From: an uncultured Bacilli bacterium
GTDB taxonomy: Bacteria; Bacillota_I; Bacilli_A; RF39; UBA660
Reading direction: 5' to 3'
DNA length: 12,490 nt
NCBI GenBank assembly: GCA_944371685.1
Contig: CALVXV010000022.1
Span: 1-12,490, forward strand
The notes under the pieces were generated by a model. It ran no database searches. It worked only from the letters and a program-made list of their open reading frames with translations, and was not told the origin of the DNA. Below are positions 7,257-12,490 of the stretch, one piece after another (the first letter of the stretch is position 1; each line of letters starts with the position of its first letter). The position numbers were made by a program, and so were the translations under genes.

Positions 7257-7328
7257 ATTATATTTTTTGAGTTGACCAAATAATATATATTAGGGTTATT
7301 TTAAAGAGTTTTAATTGTTTGTGTTAAT

Positions 7329-7357
7329 TTGACAAATATGGTATATATGTTTATAAT
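7329..7357 (+). promoter_or_regulatory. Consensus sigma-A promoter for the hydrolase pair
   Basis: A perfect TTGACA (7329-7334), a 17-bp spacer and a perfect TATAAT (7352-7357). Start is predicted near 7364, giving a leader of about 20 nt that carries GGGAGGGGG (7370-7378). This is the only full-consensus promoter I saw, implying strong vegetative expression. The 72 bases between the sigG terminator and this promoter hold nothing else I can support. Confidence 0.9.
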
Positions 7358-7383
7358 AACGGCTATATTGGGAGGGGGTTTGT

Positions 7384-8853
7384 ATGGAAAGACAAGAATA
7401 TTTAGGAATTATTACAGAAGAAGAATATAAATTAATTGATGAACTTATAAAAAATGGTCAGTTAAAAGAATATCATTATTTGATTGAGATGCTTGATAAA
7501 GAGAAAAATGAGCTTTTATTTGATATGGATAAAACCCCAGAAGAAATTTATGATAGGATAATTTTGGATTATTTAAAAAAAGTGAAGGGTGTAAGTATGT
7601 TAGTACCGGGGGTGTCAACTGGTATTAAAGATGCAAAAAGTGGCGTATCTATTTATACTTATAATGGTAAGACTAAAAAAAACGGAATTAAAGTTGATGA
7701 AAATACACGCTTTGATTTAGCTAGTTCAACTAAATTATTTACGGTGATTGAAGCTTTAAAGTTAGCTGAAGAAGGCAAGTTTGATTTAGATAGATTGGTT
7801 TTGGATTATAAGAATGGTAAATATAGTAATTTGGATATTCCAGTAGATAAAATGGCTAAGTTTTATTATGATTTAAGAACTGATGGTAGACTCGATGAAA
7901 GAGATGATATTTCTTTGCAGGAGTTTCAAAGAAGGCTGGTATCTACTAGGATAGTTAAGGACAAGACCTTTGTTTATAGTGATATTCCATTTATTATTTT
8001 AAAAGATATAATGCCTGAGGCAGATGAATATTTTAAAAAATATTTTAATGAAGAAATGGAACTTTTACAAACTAGTTATGATAGAAGTTTTGGGGTATTA
8101 ACTGGTATGAGAGATAGGGAAACTGTTAATGATCCTAAGGCAAGGGTTATGGAAAGATATAGTTTACATCCTGGACATGCGGGATTATTTAGTACGTCTA
8201 AAGATATGGTGAAATTATTTGAAAAATTAAATAATGGATTTTTGTCTAATGAATCTATTATGAATATGGTGACTCCGGCTTTAGATACACCTATTTTGTT
8301 AAATTCAGATGGAACAATTATGTATAAGAAAAATAAAGATGGTTATTCTTCTGGTATTCAAAATGTAAATAGAGGTATGGGTGTTTATTATAAACATCCA
8401 GAAGGTATTAGGGTAAGTGAAATTGTGGATGTGATGGGCGATGAATCATTTGCAATCGCCGGATTTACTGGCACTTGGGCGGTGTTTGATCTTAAAAATG
8501 GGTTGACAGCGAATATTTTAGCTAATCCATTTTCTGATGAGAGTGAGCGAGAAGTTGTTATTGATAATAAAAAGTTTAGTATTACCGACTGCGGTAAATG
8601 TTTTGAAAATGGTACTAGATTTAAAGTTAGTGGCAAGATATCTAAAGTTTTAGATGGCGAAGGTAATGTAGTTGGAAATGCACCATTTACAAGAATTACT
8701 AATACTTTAAAAGAAGCTCAAATTTATACTTTACTTAAGTTAAGGTTTGCGAAAAATGTTTTGATGCGTAAAGCCGAGGCTGAGCAAAGTGAAGTTTTAA
8801 ACGAGGCAGTTGTAAATAGTTTTGAAAAGGAAAGGTTAGTGAAAGGAAAATGA
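7384..8853 (+). CDS. Beta-lactamase-family serine hydrolase
   Basis: Serine hydrolase of the class C beta-lactamase/penicillin-binding-protein-like superfamily, 489 residues. The nucleophile motif SxxK is S114-S-T-K117 in FDLASSTKLFTVIEALKLAEEG form, the tyrosine motif is Y198-S-D, and GFTGT near 360 replaces the usual KTG box, as in this subgroup. HPGHAGLFST (262-271) is another subgroup signature. There is no signal peptide or membrane helix, so it appears cytoplasmic. About 70 N-terminal residues precede the catalytic domain, rich in Glu, Lys and Leu and probably helical. Substrate unknown: a peptide, ester or cell-wall fragment are all possible, and antibiotic hydrolysis is not implied. 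It shares ATGA with the next reading frame, so the two products are probably made together. Confidence 0.88.
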   Translation: MERQEYLGIITEEEYKLIDELIKNGQLKEYHYLIEMLDKEKNELLFDMDKTPEEIYDRIILDYLKKVKGVSMLVPGVSTGIKDAKSGVSIYTYNGKTKKNGIKVDENTRFDLASSTKLFTVIEALKLAEEGKFDLDRLVLDYKNGKYSNLDIPVDKMAKFYYDLRTDGRLDERDDISLQEFQRRLVSTRIVKDKTFVYSDIPFIILKDIMPEADEYFKKYFNEEMELLQTSYDRSFGVLTGMRDRETVNDPKARVMERYSLHPGHAGLFSTSKDMVKLFEKLNNGFLSNESIMNMVTPALDTPILLNSDGTIMYKKNKDGYSSGIQNVNRGMGVYYKHPEGIRVSEIVDVMGDESFAIAGFTGTWAVFDLKNGLTANILANPFSDESEREVVIDNKKFSITDCGKCFENGTRFKVSGKISKVLDGEGNVVGNAPFTRITNTLKEAQIYTLLKLRFAKNVLMRKAEAEQSEVLNEAVVNSFEKERLVKGK

Positions 8854-8855
8854 TT

Positions 8856-9605
8856 ATGGAAAAACCGATAATTGGTATTATTTCATCTAGGGTAGAGACT
8901 GAAGATGGACCGTTTATGACAAAAACGAGTTATAATGAGACTTATCCTAAGAGAATTATTGAAGCTGGAGGAATTCCCGTTGGGGTGATTTTTCCTAATA
9001 ATGAGTTTAATACTGATGTTTTAGATATATGTGATGGTTTTGTTTTACAAGGTGGTTCGACTATTTATTCATCTAATATAAATACAGTTCATTATGCCTT
9101 ACAAAAAGAAAAACCGATTTTAGGAATATGTATGGGATTTCAAACAATGCTTGGATATGAATGGGTAAGAAGTGAGTTTGGTGATAGGGTGCCAACTTAT
9201 GGCGAGATTAGTGATTTCTTTAAGCCTGAGGATGAAGTTAATTTTATTGAGAAAAGAGCTGGACATAATAATTTAGATCCATTTTATTTAAGCAAGATTG
9301 AAAAATCAAAGCATGGAGTTTTGCTTTCAAGAGAGTCTAATTTAGCGCGTATATTTAATAGTACTTATGTAGAGGTACCATCAGTTCATGGATGGTGTGC
9401 TTTGGATAGAGTTTTAGAAGGAAATAAAAGTCATTTATTTAAGGTAGTTGGCCGAAGTAATGATGGTAATATGGAGGCTATTGAAAGTACAGTACCTGAT
9501 TGGTGGGCGACAGGAGTACAATTTCATCCAGAGCTTGAAGAAGAAAATTTACCTTTATTTGAAAATTTAGTTTTTGAAGCTAAGGTTAAAAAATTAAGAA
9601 GATGA
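8856..9605 (+). CDS. Peptidase C26 / gamma-glutamyl hydrolase-like class I amidotransferase domain protein
   Basis: Stand-alone class I glutamine-amidotransferase fold of 249 residues. The triad is visible: nucleophile C92 in ILGICMGFQTM, and H224/E226 in GVQFHPE. VPSVHGWCALDRV at about 175-187 corresponds to the family's VNSLHGQGI block. This places it with PuuD-like gamma-glutamyl-GABA hydrolases and related hydrolases that release glutamate from gamma-glutamyl compounds; the exact substrate is unknown. I chose ATG 8856 because AAAGGA (8842-8847) is 8 nt away. ATG 8850 overlaps the preceding stop (ATGA) with a spacing of only 2 nt but would also be in frame. It is coupled to the serine hydrolase, which suggests sequential steps on one substrate. 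There are no puuA, puuB or puuC neighbours, so a putrescine pathway is not supported. A terminator overlaps the 3' end. Confidence 0.88.
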   Translation: MEKPIIGIISSRVETEDGPFMTKTSYNETYPKRIIEAGGIPVGVIFPNNEFNTDVLDICDGFVLQGGSTIYSSNINTVHYALQKEKPILGICMGFQTMLGYEWVRSEFGDRVPTYGEISDFFKPEDEVNFIEKRAGHNNLDPFYLSKIEKSKHGVLLSRESNLARIFNSTYVEVPSVHGWCALDRVLEGNKSHLFKVVGRSNDGNMEAIESTVPDWWATGVQFHPELEEENLPLFENLVFEAKVKKLRR

Positions 9606-9622
9606 TTCATTTTCTTTTTTTT
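9596..9622 (+). terminator. Terminator overlapping the end of the C26 hydrolase gene
   Basis: A 9-bp stem (9596-9604 AAGAAGATG with 9608-9616 CATTTTCTT, one G-U pair) with a 3-nt loop is followed by T to 9622. The stop codon 9603-9605 lies at the tip of the hairpin. The stem is AT-rich, so strength is uncertain. Confidence 0.6.
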
Positions 9623-9634
9623 CTTTCATATAAT
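9607..9634 (+). promoter_or_regulatory. Candidate promoter (possibly sigma-E) for the YlmC/YmxH gene
   Basis: CATATAAT (9627-9634) matches the sigma-E -10 CATACAWT at 7 of 8 positions, and TCATTTT (9607-9613) matches the -35 KMATATT at 6 of 7, with a 13-bp spacer (usual about 14). The same bases contain a sigma-A TATAAT (9629-9634) without a good -35. Sigma-E control would suit a sporulation-family protein, but it is a hypothesis. Confidence 0.35.
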
Positions 9635-9651
9635 TGAATGGGTGGATTTGT

Positions 9652-9873
9652 ATGATGCTTTCTGATTTACAAACGAAAGATATTATTAATGTGTTTGATG
9701 GTAAGAAGATTGGAATGATTATTGATGTTAGTTTAGATAGGGAAGGTAAGATTACTGAGATGAGCGTGCAAAGGCGGAGATTTATATTTTTTAGCGGTGG
9801 AACTGTTAAGATAAAGTGGAGTCAGATTGACAAGATTGGTAAAGATGTTATACTAGTAAATGTGAATATGTAG
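9652..9873 (+). CDS. YlmC/YmxH family sporulation-associated PRC-barrel protein
   Basis: Small protein of 73 residues. It starts with the family signature MMLSDLQTKDIINVFDGKKIG (commonly MRLSDLxxKEVIN in relatives), followed by beta-strand-rich sequence typical of a single PRC-barrel: IDVSLDREGKITEM, then VKIKWSQIDKIGKDVILV. The biochemical role is unknown. Genes of this family commonly follow the spoIIGA-sigE-sigG cluster in Bacilli and Clostridia, and here too it is the next sporulation-type gene after sigG, separated by the two hydrolases. I chose ATG 9652 because the family begins one residue before LSDL; TTG at 9634 and ATG 9655 are less likely. GGGTGGAT is the probable ribosome site. 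Its stop overlaps the ribosome binding site of the next gene, so the two are likely co-transcribed. Confidence 0.85.
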   Translation: MMLSDLQTKDIINVFDGKKIGMIIDVSLDREGKITEMSVQRRRFIFFSGGTVKIKWSQIDKIGKDVILVNVNM

Positions 9874-9883
9874 GAGGAGATAT

Positions 9884-10900
9884 ATGAAAATATTACTACA
9901 TACTGGTAAGTTTAAAGATGTTGAGAAAAGCGGTGTTGGCAAGGCGATTGTTCATCAAATGAAAGCTTTAGATTTAGTACATGTGCCTTATACAACTGAT
10001 CCTAATGATGATTTTGACATTGCTCATATTAATACAATTTTTCCTGAATCACTTATGCTGGCTAAGAAGTGTAAACAAATGGGGAAAAAGGTTATTTTTC
10101 ATGCTCATTCAACAGAGGAGGATTTTCGTAATTCTTTTAAATTATCTAATGGTGTTTCTCCGATATTTCGTCAGTGGCTTAAGCTTTGTTATGGCTCGGC
10201 TGATTTACTTATTACACCAACTGAATATTCTAAAAATGTATTGGAACAATATGATTTGGGTAAGGAGATAATTCCTATTTCTAATGGTATTGATTTAGAG
10301 TTTTTTAAAAGAACGAAAGATGGTAGAAAAAAATTTAGAGAAAAATATGGCTTTGCGGATGATGATAAGGTGATTATGGCAGTTGGACTTTATATTGAAA
10401 GAAAAGGTATTTTGGAGTTTTTGGAACTAGCTAAAAGAATGCCTGAATATAAGTTTATTTGGTTTGGTTATACTAAACCTTCACTTATTCCAATTAAAAT
10501 AAGTGAGGCAATTAAGAATAAAACGGATAATGTTTATTTCCCTGGATATGTTAATAGCACTGAGCTTAAGGATGCATATCAAGGATGTGATTTATATATT
10601 TTTCCAACTAAAGAAGAAACTGAGGGTATTGTCTTACTTGAAGCTTTGGCTATGAAAGCAAAAACTTTGATTAGTGATATTCCGATATATGATGATTGGT
10701 TAAAAGATGGAGTTAATGTTTATAAAGCTAAGAATATTGATGATTTTGAGTATAAAATTAAACTTATTTTAAAAGGTAAATTACCTGATTTAACTATAGA
10801 AGGTTATAAAGTGGCAGCTGATAGAGATATTAAGAAAATTGGTTATCAGTTAAAGAAGGTTTACGAATATGTTTTAGAGAAGGATTTAATAAATAAGTAA
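9884..10900 (+). CDS. GT4 glycosyltransferase, probable diacylglycerol glycolipid synthase
   Basis: Retaining GT-B fold glycosyltransferase of 338 residues. The N-terminal domain carries KSGVGKAIVHQ (15-25), DIAHINT (45-51) and HAHSTEEDFRNSF (73-85). The last two strongly resemble the LafB/CpoA-type enzymes of lactic cocci that add a second sugar to monoglucosyl-diacylglycerol. ISNGID (132-137) begins the donor domain, and the EX7E motif is E245/E253 in EETEGIVLLEALAMK. Such enzymes are peripheral membrane proteins that make membrane glycolipids and anchors for lipoteichoic acid. GT4 membership is secure; the glycolipid role rests on remembered similarity, and the sugar is unknown. No GT4 partner adding the first sugar is seen here. 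AGGAGGAG overlapping the upstream stop gives strong translation. It ends in a terminator. Confidence 0.85.
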   Translation: MKILLHTGKFKDVEKSGVGKAIVHQMKALDLVHVPYTTDPNDDFDIAHINTIFPESLMLAKKCKQMGKKVIFHAHSTEEDFRNSFKLSNGVSPIFRQWLKLCYGSADLLITPTEYSKNVLEQYDLGKEIIPISNGIDLEFFKRTKDGRKKFREKYGFADDDKVIMAVGLYIERKGILEFLELAKRMPEYKFIWFGYTKPSLIPIKISEAIKNKTDNVYFPGYVNSTELKDAYQGCDLYIFPTKEETEGIVLLEALAMKAKTLISDIPIYDDWLKDGVNVYKAKNIDDFEYKIKLILKGKLPDLTIEGYKVAADRDIKKIGYQLKKVYEYVLEKDLINK

Positions 10901-10906
10901 GATAAT

Positions 10907-10949
10907 AAGCAAGATTTAAGCAAGATGGTGGTAATTATCTTGCTTTTTT
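10907..10949 (+). terminator. Terminator of the GT4 gene with duplicated 5' arm
   Basis: The 3' arm ATCTTGCTT (10937-10945) runs into T to 10949. It can pair perfectly (9 bp) with either of two direct copies of AAGCAAGAT, at 10907-10915 or 10918-10926. The inner pairing has a 10-nt loop and should dominate. Confidence 0.85.
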
Positions 10950-10957
10950 GGTATAAT
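10949..10957 (+). promoter_or_regulatory. Extended -10 promoter for fic-domain gene
   Basis: TGGTATAAT is a full extended -10 (TG, one base, TATAAT at 10952-10957) directly after the terminator T run. The -35 position holds only a weak match (TGGTAA, 10929-10934) in the hairpin loop. Start near 10964 would leave about 20 nt of leader with AGAGG (10971-10975). Confidence 0.6.
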
Positions 10958-10983
10958 ATATAGTAGAAAAAGAGGCGATATAA

Positions 10984-11976
10984 ATGGGTAAGTATGTACC
11001 ACCTTTTGAAATAAGTAATGAAATGTTAAATTTAGTTTCGTCTATTATGGAGAAAATTGGTAAACTTAGTAATTATGCTTATTTAGATAAGATGCCAATT
11101 CTTAGACGTAATAACCGAATTAAATCTATTCATTCTTCTTTAGCAATTGAGGCTAATTCTTTATCTTTAGGTCAAGTTAAAGATATTATTAATGGAAAAC
11201 TTGTTTTAGGACCACAAAAAGAAGTGCAGGAAGTACAAAATGCTTATAAAGCTTATGAAGAAATAGAAAATTACAATCCTTATAGTTTAGATGATTTAAA
11301 AAAGGCTCATGGTTTTTTAACTTATTTAATTTTAAATGATTCTGGAAAGTTTAGAAAAGGTGAAGATGGGGTTTTTGATGGTGATAAATGTATATTTATG
11401 GCACCACCGGCTGAGAGAATTCCTCTGCTTATGAATAATCTTTTTGATTGGATGAATGAAAATAAAGATGTTATTCATCCGTTAATTCTTTCTTCAATAT
11501 TTCATTATGAGTTTGTATTTATTCATCCTTTTAGTGATGGCAATGGTAGATGTGCAAGGTTATGGCAAACGGTTATACTTTCTAAATATAAAGACTTTTT
11601 TGAATATTTACCTATTGAGTCACAAATCTTTAAATATCAAGATGAATATTATAGGGTTATTAATGAATGTAATTTGAAGGGTAATTCAAATAAGTTTATT
11701 TTGTTTATGCTTCATATGATTAATGAGGTTTTAGAAGAAATTATGAATGTTTCGCAAGAGATGATTATAAGTTCTAATATTTATATTAAGAAACTATTGG
11801 ATGTTATGGAATATGATGTGCCTATGAGTGCAAATGAAATTATGGATAAGCTTGGAATAAAATCTAAAGAAACACTTAGAGGTAATTATCTTGAGCCGGC
11901 AATTAATGAAGGATTGGTTAAACTTACTATTCCTGACAAACCGACTAGTAAAAATCAAATGTATTATAAAGTTTAA
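10984..11976 (+). CDS. Fic domain protein with C-terminal winged helix
   Basis: Predicted nucleotidyl-transferase (usually AMP from ATP onto a Ser, Thr or Tyr of a target protein), 330 residues. The Fic motif is complete: H181-P-F-S-D-G-N-G-R-C-A-R192. HSSLAIEANSLS (50-61) is the N-terminal inhibitory-helix region of class II Fic proteins; the glutamate is E56 and the usual Gly/Asn after it is Ala57. The beta-hairpin flap is around 121-140 (GKFRKGEDGVFDGDK, CIFMAPP). A winged-helix-like domain follows at about 270-330 (DVPMSANEIMDKLGIKSKETLRG), suggesting DNA binding or self-regulation. No antitoxin gene adjoins it, which fits a class II protein with built-in inhibition. The target is unknown. 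It has its own promoter and is flanked downstream by the miniature element, so it may be part of accessory DNA. Confidence 0.94.
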   Translation: MGKYVPPFEISNEMLNLVSSIMEKIGKLSNYAYLDKMPILRRNNRIKSIHSSLAIEANSLSLGQVKDIINGKLVLGPQKEVQEVQNAYKAYEEIENYNPYSLDDLKKAHGFLTYLILNDSGKFRKGEDGVFDGDKCIFMAPPAERIPLLMNNLFDWMNENKDVIHPLILSSIFHYEFVFIHPFSDGNGRCARLWQTVILSKYKDFFEYLPIESQIFKYQDEYYRVINECNLKGNSNKFILFMLHMINEVLEEIMNVSQEMIISSNIYIKKLLDVMEYDVPMSANEIMDKLGIKSKETLRGNYLEPAINEGLVKLTIPDKPTSKNQMYYKV

Positions 11977-12000
11977 TTTGCATTTAATTTTTTATCTTTT

Positions 12001-12008
12001 GTAAAATG
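12001..12008 (+). repeat. Left 8-bp target site duplication
   Basis: GTAAAATG, identical to 12175-12182, immediately outside the left inverted repeat of the miniature element. Confidence 0.8.
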
Positions 12009-12174
12009 GTTACTATTCACAGCCGTCTGCCATGTATTTATAATGTATTGGACTTGGAATTCGTCTAAAAATAGGCTGTGAATACTTGTTTTGGCATATG
12101 TTTATAAAAATTAAAATTCAATAAAGCCGTTAAAATAAAGAAATTAATTGTTAAATTTAGCTATGAATAGTAAC
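12009..12174. mobile_element. Miniature inverted-repeat element (MITE-like), 166 bp
   Basis: The terminal inverted repeats are 15 bp with one mismatch: GTTACTATTCACAGC at 12009-12023, and GCTATGAATAGTAAC at 12160-12174, whose reverse complement is GTTACTATTCATAGC. The ends are flanked exactly by the 8-bp direct repeat GTAAAATG, the expected scar of transposition. The 166-bp body has no coding capacity, so it would need a transposase in trans. A third, internal copy of the end (GGCTGTGAATA, 12074-12084) is an 11-bp perfect inverted match to 12014-12024. An 8-bp duplication occurs in several IS families (for example IS6, IS66, IS256, ISL3); I cannot assign the parent. The insertion lies between the fic stop codon and the downstream terminator. 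Confidence 0.8.
12014..12084. repeat. Internal inverted repeat within the miniature element
   Basis: TATTCACAGCC (12014-12024) and GGCTGTGAATA (12074-12084) are perfect 11-bp inverted copies with 49 nt between them. They allow a stem-loop that competes with pairing of the two outer ends. Confidence 0.75.
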
Positions 12175-12182
12175 GTAAAATG
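12175..12182 (+). repeat. Right 8-bp target site duplication
   Basis: GTAAAATG directly after the right inverted repeat. Removing the element and one copy restores an empty site in which the downstream terminator stem would start only about 40 nt after the fic stop. Confidence 0.8.
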
Positions 12183-12190
12183 ATAGGAAG

Positions 12191-12234
12191 CAAGTGATTT
12201 AGCGAAAATATTACTTGTTTTTTTTTTTTTTTTT
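12191..12234 (+). terminator. Terminator with 17-T tract (probably of fic)
   Basis: An 8-bp stem (12191-12198 CAAGTGAT with 12210-12217 ATTACTTG, one G-U) with an 11-nt loop is followed by 17 consecutive T (12218-12234). No other gene lies between fic and this hairpin, so it probably ended fic transcripts before the miniature element was inserted between them. Confidence 0.85.
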
Positions 12235-12244
12235 GTGATATCTT
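12215..12244 (+). promoter_or_regulatory. Weak candidate promoter with poly-T spacer
   Basis: TTGTTT (12215-12220) and TGATATCTT (12236-12244, extended -10 with TATCTT) are 18 bp apart, the spacer being mostly the T tract. Both hexamers are poor, and the site is proposed mainly because no better promoter precedes the gene at 12273. Confidence 0.25.
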
Positions 12245-12272
12245 GATATTGAATAGAATAGGAGATGTATTC

Positions 12273-12490
12273 ATGAAAGAAAAGATAAAGAAAATTATAA
12301 AAGGATATTTGCCAGGTTTTATAACAGGAATAGTGGTGTGTGGTACAGTAAGTGTAATAGCAGCGACCTATTTTCCATCAAACGACGTGACATATGATAA
12401 TAAAGAAAGTGGTTTAGAATCAACAAATGTTCAAGGAGCCATCGATGAACTATATAATATTTGTAATCCACCATATACTCCAGGACAAGG
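12273..12490 (+). CDS. N-terminal part of a membrane-anchored exported protein, 3'-truncated
   Basis: The frame is open from ATG 12273 to the window edge, 72 codons plus 2 bases, and AGGAG (12260-12264) is 8 nt upstream. A basic start (MKEKIKKIIKGYLPG) is followed by one hydrophobic segment at about 16-31 (FITGIVVCGTVSVIAA), a signal anchor or signal peptide. The exported part begins with SNDVTYDNKESGL and STNVQGAIDELYNIC (51-65), a pattern I have seen in cell-surface and phage-tail-like proteins of gut Firmicutes, often before repeats. A Pro-rich stretch (NPPYTPGQG) closes the visible part and may start a linker or a collagen-like region. Function unknown. I would expect a surface or pilin-like protein, but this fragment cannot prove it. 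Confidence 0.75.
   Translation, partial: MKEKIKKIIKGYLPGFITGIVVCGTVSVIAATYFPSNDVTYDNKESGLESTNVQGAIDELYNICNPPYTPGQ

Noticed and set aside
7272..7303. Second promoter TTGACC with a TTATTT-like -10 ahead of the serine hydrolase
   Set aside because: The -10 is poor and a perfect consensus promoter lies closer to the gene.
9634..9651. Longer YlmC/YmxH-family protein from TTG 9634
   Set aside because: The family begins at M-x-LSDL, which fits ATG 9652, and the TTG lies in the -10 region.
12009..12089. A separate shorter miniature element ending at the internal repeat
   Set aside because: The outer bases differ (ACTTGT instead of AGTAAC) and no flanking duplication of GTAAAATG is found there.
1..12490. 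CRISPR array, tRNA, rRNA, complete insertion sequence or phage defence operon
   Set aside because: No regularly spaced repeats, no cloverleaf or rRNA-like sequence, no transposase reading frame; fic alone does not define a defence system.

Overview
The window is 12.5 kb of AT-rich DNA (by eye roughly 30% G+C) with every supported gene on the + strand. It comes from a low-G+C Firmicute that forms endospores: it carries spoIIGA, sigE, sigG and a YlmC/YmxH-family gene. Shine-Dalgarno sites are strong, and TGA is used as a stop (for example at 2456-2458, 5220-5222 and 9603-9605), so this is code 11 and not the Mycoplasma code. Style and gene content fit an uncultured gut-type member of the Bacilli (RF39/Erysipelotrichia-like). 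That placement is inference; no rRNA is present to test it.

Layout. 1-1632: 3' part of proS, ending in a terminator. 1688-3147: spoIIGA-sigE, translationally coupled; these encode the protease that activates pro-sigma-E and sigma-E itself. 3193-6418: a block that splits sigE from sigG, with a family-2 glycosyltransferase carrying TPR repeats, a YitT-type membrane protein, a PAP2 lipid phosphatase and a small multi-spanning membrane protein. 6462-7235: sigG, the forespore sigma factor, whose ribosome binding site sits inside a predicted hairpin. 7384-9605: a beta-lactamase-fold serine hydrolase and a peptidase C26-type glutamine-amidotransferase-like hydrolase, translationally coupled behind a consensus sigma-A promoter. 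9652-10900: the small YlmC/YmxH protein and a GT4 glycosyltransferase of the diacylglycerol-glycolipid type. 10984-11976: a Fic-domain protein. 11977-12272: an intergenic stretch containing a 166-bp miniature inverted-repeat element with perfect 8-bp target duplications, then a terminator with a 17-T tract. 12273-12490: the start of a gene for a membrane-anchored, probably surface-exposed protein, cut by the window edge.

How it works together. In many Firmicutes spoIIGA-sigE-sigG-ylmC/ymxH form a conserved sporulation locus. Here the same genes remain in order, but envelope genes have been inserted between sigE and sigG, and a hydrolase pair between sigG and ylmC/ymxH. Several junctions are very compact: the terminator of one gene overlaps its stop codon or runs into the promoter of the next, leaving predicted leaders of only about 9-15 nt. 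The most novel items are the miniature element next to fic, the hairpin over the sigG ribosome binding site, the wide-spaced promoter-like sequence inside the proS terminator in front of spoIIGA, and the fused terminator/promoter junctions. I did not see a CRISPR array, tRNA, rRNA, a complete IS element or an obvious new multi-gene defence system.
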